A stretch of DNA of 64,000 bases from Sipunculus nudus (lineage: Eukaryota; Annelida; Sipuncula; Golfingiida; Sipunculidae). Where the stretch lies: positions 14,424,058 to 14,488,057 of the forward strand of contig CM049310.1 in the NCBI GenBank assembly GCA_026874595.1, written 5' to 3'. The notes beneath the pieces are model-generated. The model was not told where the DNA came from, did not search any database, and saw only the letters and a list, made by a program, of their open reading frames with translations. This document shows, in pieces, positions 13,002-22,390 of this stretch. Within the stretch, counting starts at the first letter, position 1. The number at the start of each line of letters is the position of its first letter. The position numbers and the translations under genes were made by a program.

Positions 13002-13764
13002 TGTTACGGAACCTAATATAAACAGATCACGTATGCATGATGAACACAAATTTTGTAATGGAGATAAAAAAAATCAGATTTTGTAACACTAGGCAGCGTG
13101 AAATGTCTAGGGGAATGAATAAAGAAGTCAGTGTTTTTTTGTTAACAAATAACTATAATTTATTCTTAAAACAACCCTAACAATACAATACACTAAATCA
13201 ATACAATTATACAGTAAAACAGCTTTATAGCAACAAGTCAATACAATCACACAGAAAGATAATGGTACAGTACCTCAATACCAACTCCATCACAACGATA
13301 AGTCCTTTAAATGTAAACTCTCGGAGAATGACAGTCAAGTGGAAAGTTCTTGCAACAACCCAGAAAGTAAACTGAAGTCCAAATGTATGAAATCCAAGAG
13401 AAAGTTCTTGAAAATCTATAATTACCGCATTCGTCGGATAAGGTCCTGACACACGCTTCTGCGTCCGCTCTCTGCCCCCTGGTTCTAAAAAAACAGCCAC
13501 TTTATAAACCTTCATACCGCAAGCCGGGAATTTTCCACTTCTCGAACAGTCTGTAAGGACCCTACTCAACAGTAAACACGCGTTTCAGGAATTCTCTAGA
13601 AAGACATAGCTGTGTGTCTCTACACATACCAGGCTCATCATGTGACCCTCGACCAGGCGTGAAAACTCAAGGCTCACATGACAACGAGAGATCAACCAGT
13701 ACGGATTAAACATAAAATTTAACAACAACGTCCGTGTTACACAATAAAAAGAGCACCTGTAACA
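13002..13764 (-). mobile_element. Solo LTR, copy A
   Basis: The element runs, on the minus strand, from TGTTACAGGTGCTC (ending at 13764) to TCCGTAACA (13002), so it has TG...CA ends with short inverted repeats. AGTT at 12998-13001 and at 13765-13768 is a 4-bp target duplication. A polyadenylation signal (AATAAA, complement at 13159-13164) lies about 600 bases from the 5' end, and a weak TATAAA lies near 13502. No internal retroelement coding sequence is attached, as expected after LTR-LTR recombination. It is about 90% alike by eye to copies B and C over long stretches. The retrotransposon superfamily cannot be told from the LTR alone. Confidence 0.85.
13225..13569 (-). other. Open frame inside solo LTR A
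   Basis: A 114-codon frame covers the transcribed part of the LTR. Its last ~70 residues (from PYPTNAVIIDFQELSLGF to CDCIDLLL) are alignable with frames in copies B (15165-15449) and C (25412-25639). No domain is known to me. The frame is broken in copy D. It is recorded because it is shared, but it is most simply explained by common descent of the LTRs and not by selection for a protein. Confidence 0.3.
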
Positions 13765-14818
13765 AGTTGTAACTGAAAATTGCAGTCTGTCATTCACAAA
13801 AATAGAGTGAAACGAAAAATACAATTGTAGCTGTAGTCCCTCATAATATGTTAGCTATATAAAGATTAAATCTTCTTACCATTGAGAAAAAACTGGAATA
13901 TACCAAGTTTTGTTCGCACAAGATAGGTTAACATAAATGCTGCCCTCTGTAGCTGTCATATACGATCAATAGTTGGTAAAGCACATTATTAATTGTAGGC
14001 AAACTCAACTACAAATACAACAATAAGCAAAATTTCAAGTTCCATTAAGCTATTATTTTTGAAAAAAACGGTTAAATTGGTACTCATAAGTAAGTCTAAT
14101 TGCTCTTAGGAAAAACTACATATCACATAAATGCTATATTTTTTTATATTTCACGAGTTAAGTGATTAGGAAGAACTGGAAAGATTATTGTGGCTCACCC
14201 AAGTCAATATACGTGGCGAAACTTGCACCTGACACTGGCATAAATGTCATTGTATTATATATTGCTGGGTACTGGACATAACTTAATGCAGACACTCGAA
14301 ATCGTAAAGCTTGTGATCAGCAAAATTTAATGTAAAAATAAAGACAAATCTAAAGACACCAAGAATTCATTTAATTCATCTTTTGATCATCTCCAACGAA
14401 ATAAACCATGGCATGAAAAATCTGTTGGCTTGCAGAAATAGGGACCACCTAAAGCTTACATACATATTCCAGTCTCATGAACAATGTTACCATAAAAATT
14501 GAAGCTGGTTGTTACAGTCGTTCCTGCTTTATTCAGTAACCTACATTAAGCTATGTCTGTAGAAGGATCCTATATGAAATTAATCCCGAGAAATACCGAA
14601 ATTTTCTGGGTTTTTTTTTTCTCAGGGATTCGGGTATAAGAAAGTATAATGTAATGTATTCATACATATATTAATCATAAATAATCCGTAATTAAAAAAA
14701 AGTTATGTTACAAGCTAATATGCAAGATCACATTTGGCTAAATATACATTTGGCATATAAAGATTGTATCACGTTTTTCATATTGTCTTTTTCTAGGGTA
14801 AGGGAAACACCAATACAC
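13765..14818. other. Unassigned spacer between two opposed LTRs
   Basis: This kilobase lies between solo LTR A (minus) and solo LTR B (plus). Because the LTRs are in opposite orientation and each has its own target duplication, it is flanking host sequence and not a retroelement interior. Frames present are short and unrecognised. Confidence 0.55.
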
Positions 14819-15096
14819 TGTTACAGGTGCTCTTTTTATTGTGTGACACGGGCGTAACTCGTGTTGTGACACCCTCGCCGGGCCGCTTGTTACATTCTGT
14901 GTTTAATCCGTACTGGTTGAACTCTTGTTGTCATGTTAGCCTTGGGTTTTCACGCCTGGCCGAAGTCACGTGATGAGCCTGATATGTAGAGATACACAGC
15001 GCTGTTTTTCTAGAGAATTCCTGAAACGCGTGTGTACTGTGTGTTGCAAGATCTTATAGACGAGAAGTGGAAAATTCTCGGCTTGGGATGTAAAGG

Positions 15097-15104
15097 TATA
15101 TAAA
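15097..15104 (+). promoter_or_regulatory. TATA box of solo LTR B
   Basis: TATATAAA, followed by GGGGCTGTG, sits where an LTR promoter is expected. The same block is at 25344-25351 in copy C. Whether these solo LTRs drive transcription is not known from sequence. Confidence 0.6.
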
Positions 15105-15164
15105 GGGGCTGTGTTTTAGAGGCAGGCAGAGAGCACCAGGGCAGATTCCAGCGGACGCAGAAGC

Positions 15165-15449
15165 GTGTGTCAGTTTCTAGAACCTTATCCGACGAATGCG
15201 GCAATTATAGATTTTCTAAGACTTTCTCCTGGATTTTATGCATTTGGACTTCAATTTACTGTCTGGATTGTTACAAGAGCTTTACACTGGACTGTCATTC
15301 TCCGAGAGTATACATTTAAAGAAGTTATCGTGGTGAAGGTGTTGGTATCCAGGTACTGTGCACATTATTTTCTGTGTGATTGTATGGACTTGTTGCTATA
15401 CCGCTGTTTTACTGTAAAATTGTATAGATTTAGTGTATTGTATTGTTAG
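15165..15449 (+). other. Open frame inside solo LTR B
   Basis: A 94-codon frame with the block PYPTNAAIIDFLRLSPGF at the start and FLCDCMDLLL near residue 75, homologous to those in copies A and C. It lies downstream of the LTR TATA box and upstream of its AATAAA, so it would be in the transcript. No known domain; see copy A for doubts. Confidence 0.3.
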
Positions 15450-15461
15450 GGTTGTTTTAGG

Positions 15462-15467
15462 AATAAA
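15462..15467 (+). terminator. Polyadenylation signal of solo LTR B
   Basis: AATAAA is followed about 25 bases later by a CACTGACTTC region, and by T-rich sequence near 15551. Equivalent signals are at 25700-25705 (copy C), 33964-33969 (copy D) and, on the minus strand, 13159-13164 (copy A). Confidence 0.6.
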
Positions 15468-15624
15468 TTAAAGTTATTTGTTAACAAAAAAACCACTGAC
15501 TTCTTTATTCATTCCCTAGACATTACAAGCTGAATAGTGTTACAGAATCTGATTTTTTTTTATCTCCGTTACAGTATAGTGTTCATCACGCATACGTGAT
15601 CTGTTTATATTAGGTTCCGTAACA

Positions 15625-17213
15625 ACACCAATTACTTAAACAGCATACACAAATAGTATGTCATTCTGAAGAGTATGTTTTAAGCTAAAATTTGAGATCA
15701 AATTTGACTTGATACATTAAACACATTAAGTAGTATGAGACTCATAATCTATCTGTAGTTAATGTAATTGAAATGGAAAAACATATATATGTCATCCGAC
15801 ATAAAACATCCATGTTTTCACATAAAGCTACCACTTTTATACTGCTATCAGTCATTTTTATTACCTACACATGTATAACTTTCAAGCACACTTGGTGAAA
15901 ATGTTTCACTAAAAGGGCACCGATCGGGTCTGGCATAAGTATACTCTAAGCAACCACACCTAAGACAGAATAACAAAAATAACTGTAACAGGAAACGTCA
16001 CTCAAAATCTAATAAAAATGAACTGGCTTGAATAAGAAGCACAGAAAACATTATGCTCCGCCGGCATCTGTTCTTCTTTTCCTGAAATCTCCTCAATTTG
16101 GCCGACTCGGCAATGAACGGGGACGCGCTGTAATGCTGTCTGATCGCTGACAGGTCTTGATTGGATTGAATCTGAGAAGATTTGATAGCAGAGCAGGCTC
16201 TTTCAGAGATTCTTCTTCAGAAGATAATATGTACACCTAAGATAAGGCTATTTGTTGGTAGATTATTCTCTCTCTCTCTCAGTTTCACACACATCTGCAT
16301 TTTCATATATAAAAAGTATGTTCAAGACAGGTTTATTTTGACTTTCTATGCATTTTCCGTATAAAATGAAATTGAATACATGTAATTGTGTCACAACTGC
16401 ACACGTCTCGTTTTATGTCATTTTTCTTAAACTTGATTCATAAAATTGATGTTCAGGATGTTGTCGCATATAAAAAATACATTACTTCATGTAAGCTATA
16501 CTATAGGAGCTAGCCAATATCCTTATTTTTTACCATTAAGCAAACGAGGAATCCACTCATAAGTTCCGCGCGGAGAAGTCCAAGAGGTTTTGTGTTATGT
16601 GTTTATGTACAGGAAAACCAATATACTGTTCGATCGAGTTCGGATGATTTTAGCTCATTCAATAGGCTGTAGAAAATACGATAGGGTATCGGACAAAATC
16701 TACTACTGTTGCATAGTTCGATGAATACTCTGTTTATCTATGTGCACATATCATGTAATTATTGTGGGAGGAGTAATTTTCCATTGACAAAATTATTAGG
16801 GATAACATTATTAATATATCATAGCATTGTTTCTTTATATTTATTCATTAATGTTAATACTTTATTTTACCCATTTTTTCCCATTTGCTTCTGTAAAGCT
16901 TCCCATCCATCGAAGCAGGCATTTTAGCTTAATTCTGTTTGAAACTGAGAGTGCTTGTGACTTTTAGGGAAAAATGTGAAATTAGCTGAATTGCTGTACA
17001 ACTGTTTGTATACGTTAATGTATCTCTTGTAAACGGCAAGCCATTTGATATACAGGTATACAACATAAGGTATAAAATTCGTTTACATTTTGTTTGATAT
17101 ACTCTTTCATAAGTTTGACATAAGGCCACCATCATCATATGCCATAATCATACATATGGTTTCTGTCTCGTCTGTAGCCTCATTAGCAATCGCCTAAGCC
17201 TCATAAGCACCTA
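15625..17213. other. Unassigned stretch between solo LTR B and BEL relic
   Basis: Nothing recognisable. A short (CT)n lies near 16268-16280. A 5' LTR for the BEL/Pao relic would be expected toward the right end of this stretch, but I could not find a repeat of the sequence after 22390 here. Confidence 0.4.
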
Positions 17214-17516
17214 ATGCCTAACAAATACCATGATTGGATGCCCGGTAGATATGCCAAGGCGGTGTGCTGTAATAGAAAGCGATACTTTCAGAAACTACAG
17301 ATAATTGACGACATGGCAGCCAGGGCAAATCGTGAGCGAGGCATTGCTAAAGGAGGACTGACACGAGCTTATTCATTGTATCATTCATTGTATGGATTGA
17401 TTGAAAGAAAACGGTCCGTTGCAGAGATTACATCAGCGTGTGACAGTTTTAAACATGCACATGAACTGGTACGTGCGTATGAAGAATATTTTGAAAATCA
17501 GATGACCGAGAAGTGA
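17214..17516 (+). pseudogene. gag: BEL/Pao gag, N-terminal part
   Basis: A 100-codon open frame, basic and helical in character, with LTRAYSLYHSLYGLIERKRS in its middle and an acidic end (AYEEYFENQMTEK). Small helical N-terminal segments of this type precede DUF1759 in BEL/Pao gag proteins. The next gag part starts 65 bases later in another frame, so this frame is the cut-off front of a longer gag. On its own it could be misread as a small host gene; position and orientation favour gag. Confidence 0.6.
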
Positions 17517-17580
17517 TAGAACAGGAACATAAATGGTAAGAGCTAATATCAGATGCTTTTGATACAAAAAAAGTACCGAT

Positions 17581-18167
17581 ATGAATGATTACGTAACACC
17601 AGTATCTACTGTATCCTCCTCGTATCCCCCACCTGAGGCAACGGACAATCTTAAACGTAAGGTGGATATAGGGGAAAAACCAACATTCGTGGGAAAATTT
17701 TTGGAATATTTCCAGTTCAGAAAGGACTTGAAGTTTGTGTTGGGTACCTGATACAATGATACAGAAATACTGTACTGTCTCGAGAAAGCAGTGAGTGATG
17801 ACGTCAGAAAATGGTAAGTCGGAGTTAATGAATGTACAGAAGCCTGGAGCATTCTTGATCAGCAATATGGGGATCCTAGGGTTATTTCAGACACAGTGCG
17901 GGCAAATCTGTCAAAGATTAAGCCTGTCCCAGAGGAGGATAGTGCTAAATTCACTAATCTATATCACCAGGAGAAAAGTGCAAAGAACCTATTGGGCGAA
18001 TAACACAGTGCCATTGACTTAGAAAATTCGACAACTTTGGCTATTATTGTGTCTAAGGTATCACATAGTGATATAATAAAATGGGCTTGGTATCCATTAG
18101 AAAAGAGATGAAAGCCGAACATTAACAAGTTCCTTCAATTCATAAAAACTGAAATGGACATATAATG
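17581..18167 (+). pseudogene. gag: BEL/Pao gag, DUF1759-like part
   Basis: One reading frame from 17581 keeps homology for almost 200 codons, with internal stops at several points (after FVLGT, after DDVRKW, after LLGE, and twice near the end) but no frameshift. Segments such as FLEYFQFRKDLKFVLGT, NDTEILYCLEKAVSDDVRKW and EAWSILDQQYGDPRVISDTV are typical of the gag-like DUF1759 of Pao elements. The protein would build the particle and bind the element RNA. Several of the stops sit where Trp or other codons would be expected, so point mutation explains them. Confidence 0.8.
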
Positions 18168-18325
18168 CATCGCAGGGAAAGAATTTCATAGTACTGGTGG
18201 CGGTCAGAAAACTGGATAGGTATATGCACATAGACTGGGCATTTTCCGCGTGTGAGAAGTGATGTGCAAAACAATACACTTCAAACAGCGTCGGCTACAA
18301 AACATAAGCTGCTACGCAGACAGTT

Positions 18326-18590
18326 GTGATCCCACCTGCCAACATAAAGCATAGAAAAGCATCAAGGTTGGTTTGTTGTGAACAGACACATCATCTTCAG
18401 GTATGTAATAAATTTATTGCCATGAGTTTGTCACAACGTATGGCCGAAGTAAGGAAAAACAAAGTTTGCATCTTCTGTATGAACAAACATTATGGGCCAT
18501 GTAGGCAGAGGAAAACAAAATTTCACAAATGATTCATAATAATACGTGTAACTATAGTCATCATGTTCTGCTTCATGGTGCTGCATTTGA
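18326..18590 (+). pseudogene. gag: BEL/Pao gag zinc-knuckle region
   Basis: The frame 18326-18532 contains HHLQVCNKFIAMSLSQRMA and then VCIFCMNKHYGPCRQ, the usual Cys/His-rich segment after DUF1759. After a stop and a frame change, NNTCNYSHHVLLHGA continues at about 18540-18584. In intact elements these residues form zinc-binding knuckles and lead into the protease. Here the link is broken by indels. Confidence 0.75.
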
Positions 18591-18689
18591 CAGTCCGGCC
18601 CTTATAATGATGGGAATATAAGGTGTGTTTACCAAATCAGCGGTTGCAGAAGATACCTGTACTTTAAGGTAACCTGATTAATCAAGAAA

Positions 18690-19110
18690 ATGGACTCACA
18701 AAGTCAAACGGATATACCTTTATTGACAGTAGTGCGTCTCCCTGTTTGAAAGCACTGCTGAACAACTGTAATTTCCGGGAAAGTAGGTAACTGTGACAAT
18801 TTTGGAAATACATGCCACAGAAAAGGTGTATAGAACAAAAATTAACACGTTACGTGCAACCAAAACAGGGTAGTCAGAGTTATCGCCTTCAGGCCATCGG
18901 AATCCAAAATGTTCGCGGAGATATAGCAAGAGTTCACAAAAAGGAGGTTGCAAAACATTTCGGAATCGATGCAAGAGAATTGCATAGATGGTCAGGTCAT
19001 CCCGATCTTCTATATTCTATCCCGATTGGACTATGTCAGGTTGCACACTGGTGCAACCATAGTTAATCTTTGGTCCAGTGATATTTTGGATTACCAAAGG
19101 ACTTTCAATT
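18690..19110 (+). pseudogene. pol: BEL/Pao protease and linker remnants
   Basis: GYTFIDSSASPCLKALLNNC at about 18708-18767 resembles an aspartic protease active-site strand (usually D-S/T-G), with Ser in place of the expected Gly. At 19027-19081 LDYVRLHTGATIVNLWSS matches the linker before RT in BEL/Pao polyproteins. The two lie in different frames with many stops between. Confidence 0.6.
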
Positions 19111-19249
19111 AACCAGAAAACTTGGGTATATTTACTCCAGGAAATCAGGAAAAACACCGAAAGTGGACCCCGGAGAATTTTGATCGGCGGAGGGGGGGGG
19201 GGTATTGCAGGTAACTCATGTTGTCAAGAACCCAATCAGGAACTGAATA

Positions 19250-19572
19250 TAAATCCTACCGAAAGGGACGAGAATGAAAGAATCCAAAAATCTGCAATCA
19301 AAATGGATAATAGATGGATGATTCCTATCCCATGGAAGAAGGATCCAAACAAACTGTTATATAATTACCCACAGGCCTTTACTTGACTCAAGGGTACAGG
19401 GAAAAGACTCGGTCAAAATTCAGAACATGCACGTATGTAGCATGATCAAATAAAGGATTTGGTATCAAGAAACTGTGTGCACGGACCGCGAACGATTCAC
19501 AGGGGTGCTATCATGCGTTTCAGGGAGAAACCTATAGGCATATACGGAGACATCTCAAAGATGTACCATTCA
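19250..19572 (+). pseudogene. pol: BEL/Pao reverse transcriptase, N-terminal part
   Basis: MDNRWMIPIPWKKDPNKLLY (about 19302-19361) matches the conserved start of BEL/Pao RT. IYGDISKMYHSQ near 19540-19575 is motif A with its catalytic Asp. The sequence stops at this point because of the insertion beginning near 19573, and I did not find the YxDD motif C after the insertion. A poly-G run at 19190-19201 disrupts the region upstream. Confidence 0.75.
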
Positions 19573-20499
19573 CAGAGTTGGGTCCGAGTACTTTTAAAGT
19601 ACTCGAGTACGAGTACTGAGTACTCAAAATGTACTCATGAGTACTTAAATGAGTACTTTTTGTAACCAAACTTGTTTAATGATGTTATTAAATTGAATAT
19701 ATTTTCAGAAAGTTCAAATTATTTTTATTAATGAAAACCCAGTACAAAATAAAAAATATATACATATATGTTGGGTTATGCTTAATCAAAATACTGAGGC
19801 GAAATGTAAACTCAGGGGCATATAAACAGGCCATGTACAGTTGAAATACATCAACTCATTAACTTATTAAAGTTTGCATTGAAGAAACATCTGGTCTCGT
19901 AGGTTCTCAAAAATATATTTCTAGCCAGGACAAGATAAACAATTTACTAAATGTTGTATTATGCAAATTCAAAATAGTGGTGAGAATTTTCAGAAACTGC
20001 AACATAAAAAGTTACATAAAAGTTAATAAATAAAAGTTATATTGTTAAAGGAAATCGCACTGACATTATATAAAGCATATAACCATATGTTAACAATATG
20101 TAATCATATAATGATAACAATGATAACAATTATAATAATAATAACAACCATATGTTATTATTTATATAACATTAACTTATGAATAATATGTGGCTGTAGC
20201 CTAATGAAGATGTTTAATGACAGCCGGTTTATGTGAAAATAGTATAAAACAACACATCTGACAGACTGACCGTGTCATTCATCATGTGTAATAATTTATG
20301 AGTATTAAAAACATACGTCAGTGATTATTACAACAAGGAATGTGGCGGAAGTAATGTGTAATATAAATAGAATATTACAGTTTTTTTTAAAGTTAGTAAC
20401 AGTAATATTACAATTGATAGAAAAGAAATTTGAACTAGTAATGGTTATAGTACCCCTAGTAATCGAATAATAGCTATTACTTTTCTATTACAACCCTAG
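19573..20499. mobile_element. hAT-like non-autonomous insertion in the BEL RT
   Basis: The left end CAGAGTTGGGTCCGAGTAC and the right end CTATTACAACCCTAG have short inverted similarity (CAGAGTTG against the complement TAGGGTTG). The first 90 bases are packed with GAGTACTC/GAGTACTT motifs. The last 100 hold a degenerate GTAATAG pattern. The interior is AT-rich and non-coding. BEL homology ends at the left border. I do not see an 8-bp duplication, so the right border is uncertain and part of the BEL RT was deleted. Confidence 0.45.
19585..19662. repeat. Cluster of GAGTACTC-type palindromic motifs
   Basis: GAGTACTT, AAGTACTC, GAGTACGAGTACTGAGTACTC, GTACTCATGAGTAC and GAGTACTT follow each other in about 78 bases. 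All are near-palindromes built on AGTACT, so the strand can fold in several ways. Similar subterminal clusters are common in hAT-type elements as transposase-binding sites; the role here is inferred. Confidence 0.7.
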
Positions 20500-21195
20500 G
20501 GTAACACATCTGATGAATTGAGTGTTTGTTTGGTTAGGTTGATAAAGCACAATGAAGAGCCCAGTGTAATGTGATTTGTTAATGCTGGGTGCTACTCGCT
20601 CTGAAGTCCTTTACAGAGAAGTCACCTTGGTCTTTTTCAGACACCGACAATCTACGCTTATAGACAATATCTCTCAGCTGTCCCACCTCTGATGCACGCA
20701 GACCTGCCCCTGGACTGCATATATCGTCTGGCTACACGAACTGGCGCGCTGATCGGGTATTTGTCGTCTTCATCACGTGTTATATATACTTACTTACGTC
20801 ACAAGTCCTGACCGTCTTCTGGCAAATCCCCACTTCCCATTATGCCGACTGCCAATTATTACATGAATCTTTATATGGACACGCCTCCAGAGATATAACC
20901 CTGAGAAACCGTAACTAAACATGTGCACATCCTTTCAAGGTTACAACAAACAGAAGTCAGCTATAGAAACAGCCAATCAGAGACGGCTCACATGGAATTA
21001 AACTTCACTGAAATTAACATCAAACGAGACACTTGTGCTCCCTAACAACGGTTTTCACGCTAATATCTAAATGTACATTGAATTATCAAAAGAATCATCT
21101 GGTTACCCTCCCTGCTAGAAAATGCAATACAAGAACTAAGTCACAGTCTTTGACATTATCGGATACACAGCACCCTTTCTGGTCACAGTACAATC
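20500..21195. other. Unassigned stretch inside the BEL relic
   Basis: Between the hAT-like insertion and the RNase H remnant there are almost 700 bases that I cannot align with RT. Part may be deleted or heavily mutated pol, part may be another insertion. No repeat ends are obvious. Confidence 0.4.
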
Positions 21196-21199
21196 GGCC

Positions 21200-21715
21200 T
21201 ACAACATCTTCGGTGCGAAAAATCGACTGGGACGAAGACATCCAGTCTAAAGACAAAGAATTCCGCCTTCAATGGTTGTTGCAGTTAAAAATCCGAATAA
21301 GGTGACATTTGATCGAAGCCTGACCCCTGAAGGAGCATAAGAACATATTGATCATTAGCTGTGATGAATTTGAGCAAGCATACGGTGCATTCGCTCATAC
21401 AAGATGGAAACTGGCTAATGGAAGAAAATCCAAAGTTGCTCCTATGGGAAGCATTGGAATCCCTCGGTTGGAACTCAACAGTTACGTCATTTGAGCTCTG
21501 CTCAATCTTACGACCAGAACCCAAACTTCTCTGGATATAGAGAAAATAGTTCTGCTACTGATTCTTACACAGCTTTGGCATGATAAAAGCTGAATCACGG
21601 ATACTTAAACCGTTTGTGTATACAAATAAAGACAAATGAGGACGATTTGAGACGCATCTCGTCGGAAGAAAACGTCGCCGATCAGTTGAACGGACGTTCG
21701 ACTAAAGGGACAGAT
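21200..21715 (+). pseudogene. pol: BEL/Pao RNase H and linker to integrase
   Basis: VRKIDWDEDIQSKDKEF and WLLQL (about 21213-21290) match the segment before RNase H. FEQAYGAFAHTRWKLANG and IPRLELN (about 21370-21480) are typical of the RNase H-like domain of Pao elements. A further remnant near 21650-21705 reads SSEENVADQLNGRSTKGTDF, the ENVADQLTRG-type linker. Frames change at least three times. A poly-G run follows at 21738-21750. Confidence 0.75.
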
Positions 21716-21894
21716 TTTTTTGCGGCGCCTCGAAGGTGGGGGGGGGGGGGTGGCTAAGCGATAAGGGTGAAACGAAAACGATAAAATTGGACAGAAATCC
21801 TCAATAACACAGAAAGTTGCATAATGATAAAGACCTTAAAACTTGTATTTAAGATCTATGTCCTGCTCCTCGGGAAGTGCCAACATTTTGTTTT

Positions 21895-22275
21895 TGTTAA
21901 GTAACAAATCTTATCAACACTAGACCTATCGGTTAACATACGGATGATCCGCAAAACGGTCCATACTTGTCTCCAAATGACTTGCAAGCAACACAATGCC
22001 ACAAGGTCCGTTTTTTTAGAAAAGAACTCGGAGACTTGGGAACGAGTTCTGTCATAAGGTAGTAGAAAACTTGGTATCAAGATGTCTTCCCAACGCTATT
22101 ACCTTGCAAGAAATGGCAACAATTTCAACGCAATGTCAATGAAGGAGATTATTTATTGGTCTAAGATCCAAATCCTGTATGCGGTAAGTGGAACATGGGA
22201 ATTATTGTTAAAGTATTCCAAGGCGCAGATGGGAAAATTCGCAAAGTTGGATTAAGACTGGTTTCATTAGAACTC
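21895..22275 (+). pseudogene. pol: BEL/Pao integrase C-terminal part
   Basis: LINTRPIG, a stop, then HTDDPQNGPYLSPNDL mark the end of the integrase core. They are followed by WYQDVFPTLLPCKKWQQFQ, NVNEGDYLLV and GKWNMGIIVKVFQGADGKIR, the small C-terminal DNA-binding domain of Pao integrases. The zinc-binding and catalytic D,D(35)E portions that should lie before it are absent, so 21715-21895 marks a deletion. Confidence 0.8.
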
Positions 22276-22372
22276 ACACTTTTCATTATATTTTTATCAT
22301 AACCCGTTGCAAACATTCGTAATTAGCATAGCATCTTAAGTAAAGGAAACTCTCTAGAAGGACTCTGTCAGC

Positions 22373-22387
22373 GGCGGGGAGGGTGGA
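22373..22387 (+). other. Probable polypurine tract and 3' LTR junction of the BEL relic
   Basis: GGCGGGGAGGGTGGA is followed by TCGTGAGAAAACTTAATATT. BEL elements have a purine-rich primer site right before the 3' LTR, so the LTR would start near TGAGAAAAC at 22391. The LTR 3' border could not be fixed; a TATA-like CATATATAAGG lies at about 22780. Confidence 0.4.
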
Positions 22388-22390
22388 TCG

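Larger units (their letters stand above)
14819..15624 (+). mobile_element. Solo LTR, copy B
   Basis: Starts TGTTACAGGTGCTC and ends TTCCGTAACA. ACAC at 14815-14818 and 15625-15628 is a 4-bp target duplication. A TATA box (TATATAAA, 15097-15104) precedes the transcribed region, and a polyadenylation signal AATAAA lies at 15462-15467. The U3, R and U5 order is therefore readable. It is the longest of the closely related copies (806 bp) and includes a CCCTCGCCGGGCCGC patch at about 14871 that copies A and C lack. The downstream 15165-15449 frame is the copy-B version of the shared LTR frame. Confidence 0.88.
17214..22390 (+). mobile_element. BEL/Pao LTR retrotransposon relic
   Basis: Gag, zinc knuckle, protease, RT, RNase H and integrase pieces appear in the order usual for BEL/Pao elements, all on the plus strand. 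They are split by stop codons, frameshifts and one large insertion. Hallmarks seen are a DUF1759-like gag, a zinc-knuckle region ending in CNYSHHVLLHG, the LDYVRLHTGAT linker, the GDISKMYHS motif of RT, RWKLANG...IPRLELN of RNase H and GPYLSPNDL of integrase. The RT catalytic YxDD region is missing. A purine-rich GGCGGGGAGGGTGGA at 22373-22387 is a likely polypurine tract next to the 3' LTR. The copy cannot be active. Confidence 0.85.

Noticed and set aside
13002-15624. A single retroelement bounded by the two LTRs A and B
   Set aside because: The LTRs are in opposite orientation and each has its own target duplication (AGTT and ACAC). They are two separate insertions.
17449-17865. 138-codon open frame on the minus strand
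   Set aside because: It lies antisense over the BEL gag fragments, whose plus-strand homology is clear. The minus frame is a shadow.
18491-18510. TATGGGCCATGTAGGC as a pearl-type boundary
   Set aside because: It is part of the BEL zinc-knuckle coding sequence (KHYGPCRQ), so the resemblance is chance.
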